Assembly (NCBI RefSeq): GCF_007896435.1
Contig: NZ_VCBL01000001.1
Coordinates: 835,345 to 899,344 of the forward strand
Source: Rummeliibacillus suwonensis
GTDB lineage: Bacteria; Bacillota; Bacilli; Bacillales_A; Planococcaceae
Length of the DNA stretch: 64,000 nt
Direction of reading: 5' to 3'
Below are positions 37,644-46,272 of this stretch, piece after piece. Under the pieces are notes generated by a model. The model had not been told where the DNA came from. It did not search any database and worked only from the letters and a program-made list of their open reading frames with translations. The translations under genes were made by a program, and so were the position numbers. Every line of letters starts with the position of its first letter. The first letter of the stretch is position 1.

Positions 37644-40292
37644 TTGACTGAACAAAATACATCAATGCCTACAAAATACGATCCACAGTCGATTGAACAA
37701 GGTCGCTATGATTGGTGGCTGAAAGGCGAATTTTTTAAAGCACAACCTGAAAGTGGAAAACAACCATATTCTATTGTTATTCCACCACCAAATGTAACTG
37801 GTAAATTACATTTAGGTCACGCCTGGGATACGACACTACAAGATATCTTAATCCGTATGAAACGCATGCAAGGCTATGATGCTCTTTGGTTACCAGGGAT
37901 GGACCATGCAGGTATTGCAACACAAGCAAAGGTAGAAGCAAAACTCCGTGAAGAAGGCGTTTCTCGTTATGACCTAGGCCGCGAAAAATTCCTCGAAAAA
38001 ACATGGCAATGGAAAGAAGAATACGCGGGTACAATTCGTCAGCAATGGGCGAAATTAGGTTTAGCTCTTGATTATTCTCGTGAACGCTTCACCCTTGATA
38101 AAGGTCTTTCTGATGCAGTAAAAGAAGTATTCGTCAAATTATATGAAAAAGGTTTAATTTATCGTGGTGAACGTATTATCAACTGGGACCCACAAGCCAA
38201 AACAGCCCTATCTGATATTGAAGTTATTTATAAAGATATCGAAGGGGCATTCTATCATATGGAATATCCTTTGGCTGATGGTTCTGGCAAACTTGAAATC
38301 GCTACAACACGTCCAGAAACCATGCTTGGTGATACAGGTATCGCTGTCAATCCAAAAGATGAACGCTATGCACATTTAGTTGGTAAAACAGCTATTCTTC
38401 CAATCGTAGGTCGGGAGCTTCCGATTGTAGCAGATGATTATGTCGATATGGAATTCGGTACAGGTGTTGTTAAAATGACTCCTGCGCATGACCCTAATGA
38501 CTTTGAAGTAGGGAATCGCCACAATTTAGAACGGATTATCGTGATGAACGAAGACGGTACGATGAACGAAAACGCTGGCAAATATCAAGGTATGGATCGT
38601 TTTGAATGTCGTAAACAAATCGTCAAAGATCTACAAGAAATGGGTGTATTGATCCGCATCGAACCATATATGCACTCTGTTGGTCACTCTGAGCGCACGG
38701 GTGTTGTTGTAGAACCTTATCTATCCGCACAATGGTTTGTTAAAATGGAGCCTCTTGCAAAAGCGGCATTAGCGCTTCAACAAAAAGAAACAGAAAAAGT
38801 AAACTTTGTACCAAACCGTTTTGAAAACACGTATTCTCGCTGGATGGAAAATGTTCATGATTGGTGTATTTCTCGTCAATTATGGTGGGGGCACCAAATT
38901 CCAGCTTGGTATCATAAAGAAACAGGTGAAATTTACGTAGGAAAAGAAGCACCAGCTGATGAAGAAAACTGGACGCGCGATGAGGACGTACTAGATACTT
39001 GGTTTTCATCTGCATTATGGCCTTTTTCTACAATGGGATGGCCTGATACAGAAGCAGCCGATTTTAAACGCTACTATCCAACAGACGCTTTAGTAACAGG
39101 TTATGATATTATTTTCTTCTGGGTATCCCGTATGATTTTCCAAGGCCTTGAGTTTACAGGGGAACGTCCTTTCAAAGATGTACTCATTCATGGATTAGTA
39201 CGTGATGGTGAAGGACGTAAAATGTCTAAATCCCTTGGCAATGGTGTCGATCCAATGGATGTTATCGAAAAATACGGTGCAGATTCATTGCGTTACTTCT
39301 TGGCAACTGGTTCATCTCCAGGTCAAGATTTACGTTACACCACTGAAAAAGTAGAAGCTGTTTGGAACTTTGCTAACAAAATATGGAATGCATCTCGTTT
39401 TGCATTGATGAATATGGATGGCTTAAAATACGAAGAAATCGATCTTTCAGGTGAAAAATCAGTTGCGGATAAATGGGTTTTGACACGTTTAAATGAAACA
39501 ATTGAAGAAGTAACTCGACTTGCCGATAAGTATGAATTCGGTGAAGTTGGTCGTCATCTACACAACTTTATCTGGGACGATTTCTGTGACTGGTACATTG
39601 AAATGGCCAAACTGCCGCTTTACGGTGAAGATGAAGCAGCCAAGAAAACGACTCGTTCTGTACTTGCTTATGTTCTAGACAATACAATGCGTCTATTACA
39701 TCCATTGATGCCATTTATGACAGAAGAAATTTGGCAAAACTTGCCTCATGATGGTGTATCAATCACTCAAGCTTCATGGCCTGTAGTAAAACAAGAATAT
39801 ATTTTCGATCAACAATCACAAGACATGAAATTATTGATGGATATCATCCGTGCAGTACGGAATATTCGTGCAGAAGTAAATACGCCAATGAGTAAAAAAG
39901 TGCCAATGTATATTTCTGCTAAAGATCAAGTAACACTTGCAGTTTTAGAGGCTAATAAAGCGTATATCGAAAAATTCTGTAATCCTGAAACACTTACATT
40001 AAGTGAAAATTCACAACCTACGGTGAAAACGATGTCAGCTGTCGTATCAGGTGCTGAATTATTTTTACCACTTGAAGGTTTAATCGATGTAACAGCGGAA
40101 ATTGAACGTTTGACGCATGAACTTGAAAAATGGGATAAGGAAGTAAAACGTGTTCAAGGCAAACTAAGTAATGAACGCTTTGTTTCCAAAGCTCCAGAAG
40201 CAGTCGTTGCTGCAGAACGTGCAAAAGAAGCAGACTATCTTGAAAAATTTGCAACTGTTGAAAAACGCATTACCGAATTGAAAAACATGTAA
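37644..40292 (+). CDS. valS: Valyl-tRNA synthetase
   Basis: 882 residues, class I synthetase that charges tRNA-Val. The start is TTG 37644 ([14 protein letters not shown]), 7 bases after AAAGGAGGT; an ATG at 37593 would put the start inside the repeat. HIGH-type motif in [15 protein letters not shown], editing domain (about 190-330, [12 protein letters not shown]), KMSKS motif in [13 protein letters not shown], anticodon-binding domain and C-terminal coiled coil ([19 protein letters not shown]). Controlled by the upstream T-box. Confidence 0.98.
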   Translation: MTEQNTSMPTKYDPQSIEQGRYDWWLKGEFFKAQPESGKQPYSIVIPPPNVTGKLHLGHAWDTTLQDILIRMKRMQGYDALWLPGMDHAGIATQAKVEAKLREEGVSRYDLGREKFLEKTWQWKEEYAGTIRQQWAKLGLALDYSRERFTLDKGLSDAVKEVFVKLYEKGLIYRGERIINWDPQAKTALSDIEVIYKDIEGAFYHMEYPLADGSGKLEIATTRPETMLGDTGIAVNPKDERYAHLVGKTAILPIVGRELPIVADDYVDMEFGTGVVKMTPAHDPNDFEVGNRHNLERIIVMNEDGTMNENAGKYQGMDRFECRKQIVKDLQEMGVLIRIEPYMHSVGHSERTGVVVEPYLSAQWFVKMEPLAKAALALQQKETEKVNFVPNRFENTYSRWMENVHDWCISRQLWWGHQIPAWYHKETGEIYVGKEAPADEENWTRDEDVLDTWFSSALWPFSTMGWPDTEAADFKRYYPTDALVTGYDIIFFWVSRMIFQGLEFTGERPFKDVLIHGLVRDGEGRKMSKSLGNGVDPMDVIEKYGADSLRYFLATGSSPGQDLRYTTEKVEAVWNFANKIWNASRFALMNMDGLKYEEIDLSGEKSVADKWVLTRLNETIEEVTRLADKYEFGEVGRHLHNFIWDDFCDWYIEMAKLPLYGEDEAAKKTTRSVLAYVLDNTMRLLHPLMPFMTEEIWQNLPHDGVSITQASWPVVKQEYIFDQQSQDMKLLMDIIRAVRNIRAEVNTPMSKKVPMYISAKDQVTLAVLEANKAYIEKFCNPETLTLSENSQPTVKTMSAVVSGAELFLPLEGLIDVTAEIERLTHELEKWDKEVKRVQGKLSNERFVSKAPEAVVAAERAKEADYLEKFATVEKRITELKNM

Positions 40293-40409
40293 TTTGAAAG
40301 TGGGACTACGCTTATTGTAGAGATTTTCAATAGGTGTCAGCGAAAGCAATCGAGCAGAATTACACGTCTTTAGAAATGGGGATTTCCCCCGATTAATGCG
40401 AGATCAATA

Positions 40410-40451
40410 AAATCGTCGAAGTCTTTATGAATGGACTTCGACGATTTTTTT
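40410..40451 (+). terminator. Intrinsic terminator after valS
   Basis: Stem AAATCGTCGAAGTC / GACTTCGACGATTT with loop TTTATGAATG and a following T-run. Confidence 0.93.
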
Positions 40452-40509
40452 ATGGAAGAGAAGACTTCATTTGTCGATAAATAAATAGGCTTTATCTCAA
40501 AAAGTTTGG

Positions 40510-40870
40510 ATTTCATTCACCGAAAAGGAGACTCGATTTATAGAAGAGGGAGGTTCCATCCACGGAAGAAGGAGTTCTATCCACGGAAGGAGAGGTCCCA
40601 TCCACGGAAGAAAGGGTCCCATCCATGGAAGGAGGGGTTCTATCCACGGAGGAAGGTCCCATCCACGGAAGGAGGGGTTCTATCCACGGAGGAAGGTCCC
40701 ATCCACGGAAGCAAGAGTTCTATCCACGGAAGGAGAGGTCCCATCCACGGAAGAAAGGGTCCCATCCACGGAAGAAGGAGTTCTATCCACGGAAGGAGAG
40801 GTCCCATCCACGGAAGAAAGGCCACAATCCACGGAAGAACGAATTCCATCCATGGAGAAGCCAGCCGACC
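40510..40870 (+). repeat. 21-bp minisatellite, about 15 clear units
   Basis: Tandem repeat of a 21-bp unit around T(C/T)CCATCCACGGAAGGAGGG(T), with about 15 clear units between about 40553 and 40855 and weaker ones on both sides. Two units are 19 bp long. Several unit variants alternate (TCTATCC and CCCATCC types), which indicates duplication of pairs of units. Frames are open on both strands simply because the unit length is a multiple of three. The longest plus frame (40506-40913) changes register inside the array and has no ribosome site, so I do not call a protein. Confidence 0.9.
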
Positions 40871-40956
40871 CATGGAAAATAAAAATGCAAGGTCCCATTT
40901 AAAACTCTTCTAAACGAATTCTTTATCTTTAACCAACCAAATCAGTATGATGATAA

Positions 40957-41766
40957 CTATAAATTTTCTGCAAAATATTCCATAATCAATGTAGGTAATT
41001 CTTCGTTATATAATTGATAAAAAGATCTGGCGCCAACCGGATCCTCGATTTCATTTAAAAGCCAGTCGCCGTTTGGTAATAGTAAAAAGTCGATGCCGAT
41101 GTAATCGCTTTTCAATGCTTTTTGTAGCTGAAGAACCTGTTGTCGTTGAAGAGCATTTAATGGATATTTTTCGATTGTTCCTCCTAGAGTATAGTTGGAG
41201 CGGAAATCGTGACTGCCCATGCGTTTGACAGCGCCGATGATGGTTGAGCCAAGCACCCATACACGAACATCCGTAGCTTTTGTTTCGATATAGGGTTGGA
41301 TAATCGTTTGGCGATTGCTCCATATATGCTGATATTTTTTTAATTCATTTTCATCCGAGCATAATGCTACCTCTTTGCCGCCATGTCCATCAACGGTTTT
41401 GATGATAACTGGAAATTGATTGATTGGGTCTTCCGACAAAATAGGGACAGAAGGAATGCCATGTAATTTTCCAAATTGTAGAGTCCTTTTTTTATTATTC
41501 GCAATGCTATTGACAAATGAATTATTGAAAACTTTAATGCCTGCTTGCTCCAACTTTTTGGCTATTTGAGGATTGCGTGTACGATTCCAGACAAATGATA
41601 ATGGATCGATTGTATAGTTTTCAAACTGCAATTGTCCATCTACTTCATCATCAGTGATGAATGAAAGTGCTATGTCATACTTTTTAGCCGTTTCAATCAT
41701 TTCCTTGATAAAATACTTATTTTTCTCTACATCCTGTTGTTCATATATGAGATAAGCATGTTTCAT
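40957..41766 (-). CDS. ATP-grasp ligase-like protein (RimK/LysX-type), shorter member of a pair
   Basis: 269 residues, ATG 41766. ATP-grasp proteins couple ATP cleavage to carboxylate-amine ligation. Pre-ATP-grasp region about 1-85, then the ATP-binding part: VIIKTVDGHGGKEVALC is the glycine-rich nucleotide loop and RVWVLGSTIIGAVKR a conserved strand pair. The Mg-binding end reads LLNEIEDPVGARSFY, where typical RimK members have E-x-N; here Asn is replaced by Glu. It begins 4 bases after the second ATP-grasp gene, so the two form one operon. Substrate unknown. Lipid, peptide or cofactor glutamylation are possibilities only. Confidence 0.78.
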   Translation of the reverse strand: MKHAYLIYEQQDVEKNKYFIKEMIETAKKYDIALSFITDDEVDGQLQFENYTIDPLSFVWNRTRNPQIAKKLEQAGIKVFNNSFVNSIANNKKRTLQFGKLHGIPSVPILSEDPINQFPVIIKTVDGHGGKEVALCSDENELKKYQHIWSNRQTIIQPYIETKATDVRVWVLGSTIIGAVKRMGSHDFRSNYTLGGTIEKYPLNALQRQQVLQLQKALKSDYIGIDFLLLPNGDWLLNEIEDPVGARSFYQLYNEELPTLIMEYFAENL

Positions 41767-41770
41767 CGTG

Positions 41771-42637
41771 TCACCCGATTTTCTTTAAAATATATTCGAC
41801 GAATGCTACACCTACATTAATACCTGTCACATTATACAGATTTCGGATATGTGCAGCGGCATTGACTTCACACACAATCGGCTCCTCATCGGGACCGAAT
41901 AGCAAATCCACACCAGCAAATTCAGCTCCTACAGCTTTGGCTGCTTGAATAGCCACTTCTTTTTGGATATCAGTCAACATGATTTTTTCGGCATGACCGC
42001 CATTTGTAATATTGGCACGAAAATCCGTTTCAGAATGGCGATACATAGAGGCAATGATTTCGTCCCCAATAATATTCACACGAATATCACGACCACGACT
42101 TGAAGCCACAAATTGTTGGAAGACAAAATCTACACCTCGTAGGGCATCTACTTTCTCATAGAATTCCTCTTCCGTATGGATCAAATATACATTCATCCCA
42201 AATGAGCCGTGTCCTTCTTTTATAATCATTGGTAGCCCCAATGTATGTAAGACATTTTCGAAATAGCCACTGTCACGAATCGTAAACTTAGGATAGACCT
42301 TGGGCGCGATAATTGTGGTAGGCATTGGCACATGAGCCTTTGCCAATTGTATGTATTGCTTTGCTTTGTTGTCGCAGGTTTCAATCACTTCAGGATCATT
42401 GAATACAGGAATTCCACAATTTTTTAAATAAGTAGCAAGTAAAATATCTTTATCCAAAAAGATAACGAAATCAGGTTTGTTTTGAAGCTCTTCATCTAGC
42501 TTCATCATCATTTCATAGTTCTTTAAAATAGTTGGTTGAACATTTAGTTGTTCACAAGCTTCAGCCATTAATCTGGCTTGGTCGAGAAATTTATCATTGA
42601 TAAGACTACCATTGTAAATAATCCAACATGTTTTCAT
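41771..42637 (-). CDS. ATP-grasp ligase, RimK/alpha-L-glutamate ligase-like
   Basis: 288 residues from ATG 42637 (MKTCWIIYNGSLINDKF), which follows AAGGGGAT; upstream in-frame codons read through a degenerate repeat and are unlikely to be coding. Layout: pre-ATP-grasp domain with a nucleotide-like fold (IIYNGSL, PDFVIFLDKDI), central IIKEGHGSFGMNVYLI loop, FVFQQFVASSRGRDIRVNIIG, and the complete Mg site GVDLLFGPDEEPIVCEVNAAA. This matches RimK/LysX-type ligases. It is first in a two-gene unit with the preceding entry and divergent from folC. The acceptor substrate is unknown. Confidence 0.85.
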   Translation of the reverse strand: MKTCWIIYNGSLINDKFLDQARLMAEACEQLNVQPTILKNYEMMMKLDEELQNKPDFVIFLDKDILLATYLKNCGIPVFNDPEVIETCDNKAKQYIQLAKAHVPMPTTIIAPKVYPKFTIRDSGYFENVLHTLGLPMIIKEGHGSFGMNVYLIHTEEEFYEKVDALRGVDFVFQQFVASSRGRDIRVNIIGDEIIASMYRHSETDFRANITNGGHAEKIMLTDIQKEVAIQAAKAVGAEFAGVDLLFGPDEEPIVCEVNAAAHIRNLYNVTGINVGVAFVEYILKKIG

Positions 42638-42676
42638 TATAAAATCCCCTTCATACAAGTGAGTGCTATAATAATA

Positions 42677-42829
42677 AAGTAAAATTTCATACAGTAGATG
42701 TTTTTTCCATTTCCACTGTGTATGACTAGTTGAACCAATCAGGCTTATACAGGCAGCTGTTTCCACACTTATTTCTTTCCTTTTATTGGAGTATTGAAGT
42801 GGGGTCTTCCTGTTAATGCGGGATAAATA
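42677..42829 (-). repeat. Degenerate structured repeat, copy G (minus orientation)
   Basis: Read on the minus strand it begins TTTATCCCGCATTAACAGG and ends in a TGAAATTTTAC-like form of the family end. A pairing CCACTTCAATACTCC / GGAAATAAG is eroded and the central hairpins are mostly lost (GATTGGTTCAACTAG remains). It lies between the divergent ATP-grasp and folC genes. Confidence 0.55.
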
Positions 42830-42875
42830 AAAGTTTAGCACGAAAATGATTGAATATATAGGATGGAGTGTTAAA

Positions 42876-44150
42876 ATGATTCCTAAATTAGATGAATATA
42901 AAAAACGCTGGCATATTTCAAGTGATCCAGCGATCAAACCAGGACTAGATGCGATGACAGAAGCATTGGCATTAGTAAAAAATCCGCAAAACGATCTTCC
43001 TGTTATTCATTTAGCAGGAACAAATGGCAAAGGTTCTACCGTCACCTTTATTGAACATATTGCTCAACAGCATGGATTAAAAACAGCAACATTCATGTCT
43101 CCTTGTATTGAAGATGTTCATGATCAAATCCAGCTTAATGAAAAACCAATAACGCCGAAAGAAATGAATGCCGTTTTTCAAATCATGCATGATGCAGGGG
43201 TAGATGGGAAATTGACTGATTTTGAACTTCTCACAGTGGCAGCTTTTCTTGCCTTCAGTCGATTCCAACCTGATATTGCGATCATCGAATGTGGAATGGG
43301 CGGCCGTTTTGATTGTACAAATGTGATGATCCCTGTTGTTTCAGTTGTACCAAGCATTGCGTTAGAACATACCAATTTCTTGGGCGATACATTGAGGAAA
43401 ATCGCTTATCACAAATCAGGCATTATTAAAAAAGACAGACCTATTGTGACAGGAGCTCTTCCAACTGAAGCAATGGAAGTTTTTGAAGAAGAAGCGACAA
43501 AACAAAGTGCGCCCCTCTATGTATTTAATAAAGATTTTTCAGTAGAAACAACTAAAGATGGTGAAAAATACATCAATCCGAATTACGAATTTACGAACTT
43601 AAAACGCATCATGCCAGGCACTCACCAAAGAAGTAATATGGCACTTGCTATTACTGCCTTTACATTATTTGCAGGGGAGAAAAATATTAAAATCGACTCG
43701 ACAAAGCTGCAAAAAGGTATACATGAGGCTCATTTAGCCGGGAGATTCGAGAAAATAGTCCCAAATCTATATATTGATGGTGCCCATAATCCTGCCAGCG
43801 CAAAAGCGCTAATTAAGTCGATTAAGGAAGAATTTCCAGGGAAAAAGATTCATTTTATAGTAGGAATGCTAAAGGATAAAAATATAGAAGGTGTTTTAAG
43901 GTTATTAGAAGAAATAGGTACTAGTTTTACTTTTGTGGATGTGGACAATGAAAGAGCAATGCCTGCTGAAACGATCTATGACATAAGTCACAGTGAAAAT
44001 AAGCGCGTATCAGATGAAGATATCATTCGTATAATTGATGAAAAGCTAGATGAAACAAGCATTGTTATCATGACAGGATCACTTTATTTATTAACACAGT
44101 GGAGGAAAGCACTATTAACAAGGTTTAAATGTACTAAATTTTTATATTGA
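42876..44150 (+). CDS. folC: Bifunctional folylpolyglutamate synthase/dihydrofolate synthase
   Basis: 424 residues, ATG 42876 (MIPKLDEYKKRWHISSDPAI) behind GGATGGAGTG. It adds glutamate to dihydropteroate or folates. P-loop AGTNGKGSTV (about residue 50), SPCIEDVHDQIQLN, IECGMGGRFDCTNV, GTHQRSNMALAI and the C-terminal-domain signature LYIDGAHNPASAKAL are present. As in B. subtilis it follows valS, but here two divergent ATP-grasp genes and a repeat lie between. The next gene's promoter overlaps its stop codon. Confidence 0.97.
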   Translation: MIPKLDEYKKRWHISSDPAIKPGLDAMTEALALVKNPQNDLPVIHLAGTNGKGSTVTFIEHIAQQHGLKTATFMSPCIEDVHDQIQLNEKPITPKEMNAVFQIMHDAGVDGKLTDFELLTVAAFLAFSRFQPDIAIIECGMGGRFDCTNVMIPVVSVVPSIALEHTNFLGDTLRKIAYHKSGIIKKDRPIVTGALPTEAMEVFEEEATKQSAPLYVFNKDFSVETTKDGEKYINPNYEFTNLKRIMPGTHQRSNMALAITAFTLFAGEKNIKIDSTKLQKGIHEAHLAGRFEKIVPNLYIDGAHNPASAKALIKSIKEEFPGKKIHFIVGMLKDKNIEGVLRLLEEIGTSFTFVDVDNERAMPAETIYDISHSENKRVSDEDIIRIIDEKLDETSIVIMTGSLYLLTQWRKALLTRFKCTKFLY

Positions 44151-44174
44151 AATATGAGTATATTTTGGTATAAT
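44147..44174 (+). promoter_or_regulatory. Promoter of the GGDEF gene overlapping the folC stop codon
   Basis: TTGAAA (44147-44152), 16-bp spacer, extended -10 TGGTATAAT ending at 44174. Good match to a sigma-A promoter, so the GGDEF gene can be transcribed independently of folC. Confidence 0.7.
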
Positions 44175-44210
44175 TTACATTACAAATTTTAAAAAAGCAG
44201 GGTGAAAAGT

Positions 44211-45917
44211 ATGAAAAAGACAATTGGTTTTCAAGTGTTGATCTTCATCTCATGGATTGCATTAGTACCTATAAGTATTTATGCGATTTATGTCCAATTT
44301 CCCCCTGCTTTCAATATAGATTGGTCTTTGCTGATAGGATTGACCATCTTAGGTCTTGTAACAGCTTCCTGTCCGGCCAATATTAATGGAGTACCTTATT
44401 TTTTGATTCAGTGGGTAGGTCTTGCTGTATTTTTAAGATTTGGCTTATTTATAGAAATCATTGTGTCCCAGATCGCCATCATACCATTGATTTATCGCTT
44501 AAAATTAACCCGGCAAGATATTTATCGAATTCCCTGGAATTCAATGATGTTTTTAATGGTGTCATTTATCAGTGGTTTTGTCTTTTTGAAATTAGGAGGG
44601 ACTATTCATTCCATTGACCCTATACATATGGTTGGTTATGGATTGCTTTATATTTTGGTGAATAATGGGGTAAATCACACACTTATAAAACTAAGTGGTT
44701 TTTTATTAGGCAACAGAACACCATTCTTTACGATGGAAGATGCTTGGGATTATTTGATAGGTTGCTATGTACTGCCAATGGGGATTAGCTTGTACTTTTT
44801 ATGTGAGTATGTAGGGATTATCGCCATCATATTATTAGGCATTCCTTTTTATATTTCAACAAAACTTTTACAGCTTTATGGAATCTCCAATAAATTGAAT
44901 AAGGAACTTTCTGAAGCCGCCCATTTCGGCCACCAATTGGCTGATCGGCTAAGTTCAGAAGAAACACTCGACTTATTTATGGAACAAGTGCCGAAAATGG
45001 TATCAATTGATGGATTTTATATGATCGATCGTCGAAAACAAACGGGAATCCTTTCTATTTTGAAAGCTTATGAAAATGGACAAACGATCATGAAAAACGT
45101 CACACATAAAGAGCTTAGCAAGGGGATATTAGAGGAAACATTATATACAGAAGAAAAAATTAAATTTAAGAGGCGAGTGGAATGGGAATCAAAATCTAGC
45201 GACTATTTGCTCCCTGATACCCAAAGCATTTTAGTATTGCCTCTATCAAGAAACCATGAAATGGAAGGGATTCTCATATTAACATCTAAAAAGAAAAATT
45301 TCTTTAAAGATTATCAAGTGAAGATCCTCGAACTGGTTTGTTCGTATTTTACGGTTTCTTTAGAAAAAGCAAGATATGTAGAAAAGGCAAAGCATACGAG
45401 TGAGCGCTGTGGCTTAACAGGATTATATAATTATAGGTATTTTGATGAGCATTTAACCATCACGATGGAGCAATTGAAAAGAAGAATGATTTCTAATTTA
45501 TCGTTAGTCATGTTAGATATCGATTATTTTAAAAAGATCAATGATAATTACGGTCATCAAAGTGGCAATGATATCCTATGCGGGATTGCAGATATTTTAC
45601 GAAGAGAAATCGGTGAACTTGGCACAATCGCTAGGTATGGAGGAGAAGAGTTCGTCATTCTTTTGCCAGGCTATTCAAAAGCAGCAGCACTTCATATTGC
45701 AGAGCATCTACGCAAGACCATCGAACAACAACCATTTGAAATCACACCTGATTTGATGAAAAATGTCACACACTTAGTTGTCCATGTAACAGCAAGTATA
45801 GGTGTATCTGCTGCACTTGAAGACACCGATGATGCTCCAGCGCTACTACGAAATGCTGATCAGGCCATGTATATCGGCGCGAAGAAAAAGGGAAGAAATA
45901 GGGTTGCTGGGTATTGA
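44211..45917 (+). CDS. Membrane-bound GGDEF diguanylate cyclase with GAF-like domain
   Basis: 568 residues from ATG 44211. Six to eight membrane segments occupy the first about 225 residues, a GAF-like sensor follows at about 235-390 (YLLPDTQSILVLPLSRNHEMEGILIL), then GGDEF at about 400-565. The active site RYGGEEFVILLP is intact, and LDIDYFKKINDNYGHQSGND carries the metal-binding Asp. The RxxD inhibitory site expected five residues before GGEEF reads ELGT, so product inhibition through that site is unlikely. Predicted to make c-di-GMP in response to an unknown signal. It lies next to the pilus region, and c-di-GMP often controls type IV pili, but the link here is inferred. Confidence 0.92.
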   Translation: MKKTIGFQVLIFISWIALVPISIYAIYVQFPPAFNIDWSLLIGLTILGLVTASCPANINGVPYFLIQWVGLAVFLRFGLFIEIIVSQIAIIPLIYRLKLTRQDIYRIPWNSMMFLMVSFISGFVFLKLGGTIHSIDPIHMVGYGLLYILVNNGVNHTLIKLSGFLLGNRTPFFTMEDAWDYLIGCYVLPMGISLYFLCEYVGIIAIILLGIPFYISTKLLQLYGISNKLNKELSEAAHFGHQLADRLSSEETLDLFMEQVPKMVSIDGFYMIDRRKQTGILSILKAYENGQTIMKNVTHKELSKGILEETLYTEEKIKFKRRVEWESKSSDYLLPDTQSILVLPLSRNHEMEGILILTSKKKNFFKDYQVKILELVCSYFTVSLEKARYVEKAKHTSERCGLTGLYNYRYFDEHLTITMEQLKRRMISNLSLVMLDIDYFKKINDNYGHQSGNDILCGIADILRREIGELGTIARYGGEEFVILLPGYSKAAALHIAEHLRKTIEQQPFEITPDLMKNVTHLVVHVTASIGVSAALEDTDDAPALLRNADQAMYIGAKKKGRNRVAGY

Positions 45918-45967
45918 TATTTTGAACAATAATAAAAAACTTATGACAGTTTTACTAAATACATTTT

Positions 45968-46187
45968 ATAAAGTGAAGCTTCCATCAGTGGGGTTTTCTT
46001 CATCTCCCACTGAGCTAGAAGAACTCAAGTTAAAAGCGCCACGTCCTGTGGCAACGCTTGAGTGACCAACATCTTGTTGGCCCAAACCAATCGAACTTTT
46101 ACGGGCAGTTGATCCCCCCACCTATCTTTCTCGTTTCTCTCTAAACCTTGAGGTGGGGGTCTTACTGCCCGTTAACGTGGGATAAAA
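45968..46187 (-). repeat. Structured intergenic repeat, copy E (minus orientation)
   Basis: Full-length copy. On the minus strand: TTTATCCCACGTTAACGGG, ACGGGCAGT / ACTGCCCGT, CCCCCACCT / AGGTGGGGG, CCAAC-AAGAT-GTTGG, CTCAAG / CTTGAG enclosing GCCAC-AGGAC-GTGGC, and CAGTGGG / CCCACTG. Several arms differ from copy C but keep pairing. It lies between the convergent GGDEF gene and minor-pilin cassette 1. Confidence 0.88.
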
Positions 46188-46237
46188 ATGAAAAGTGAAG
46201 AATACGGTTATTATTCAAACTGAATCTTGAAATAAAG

Positions 46238-46272
46238 AAAAACTAGGGCTTATTTACCCTAGTTTTCTTTTT
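46238..46272. terminator. Bidirectional terminator at the 3' end of minor-pilin cassette 1
   Basis: AAAACTAGGG / CCCTAGTTTT with loop CTTATTTA; T-runs on both strands. It overlaps the stop codon of the minus-strand PilX-like gene. Confidence 0.88.

Noticed and set aside
40553-40870. Possible CRISPR array
   Set aside because: Units are contiguous 19-21-bp near-identical repeats with no unique spacers of 30-40 bp, and no cas genes are present.
40506-40913. 135-codon frame through the minisatellite (and overlapping frames on both strands)
   Set aside because: Open only because the repeat unit is 21 bp; the register changes inside it and there is no ribosome site.
42638-42937. 100-codon N-terminal extension of the longer ATP-grasp gene
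   Set aside because: The extension reads through a degenerate repeat and the folC start region; ATG 42637 has a proper ribosome site and starts the expected domain.
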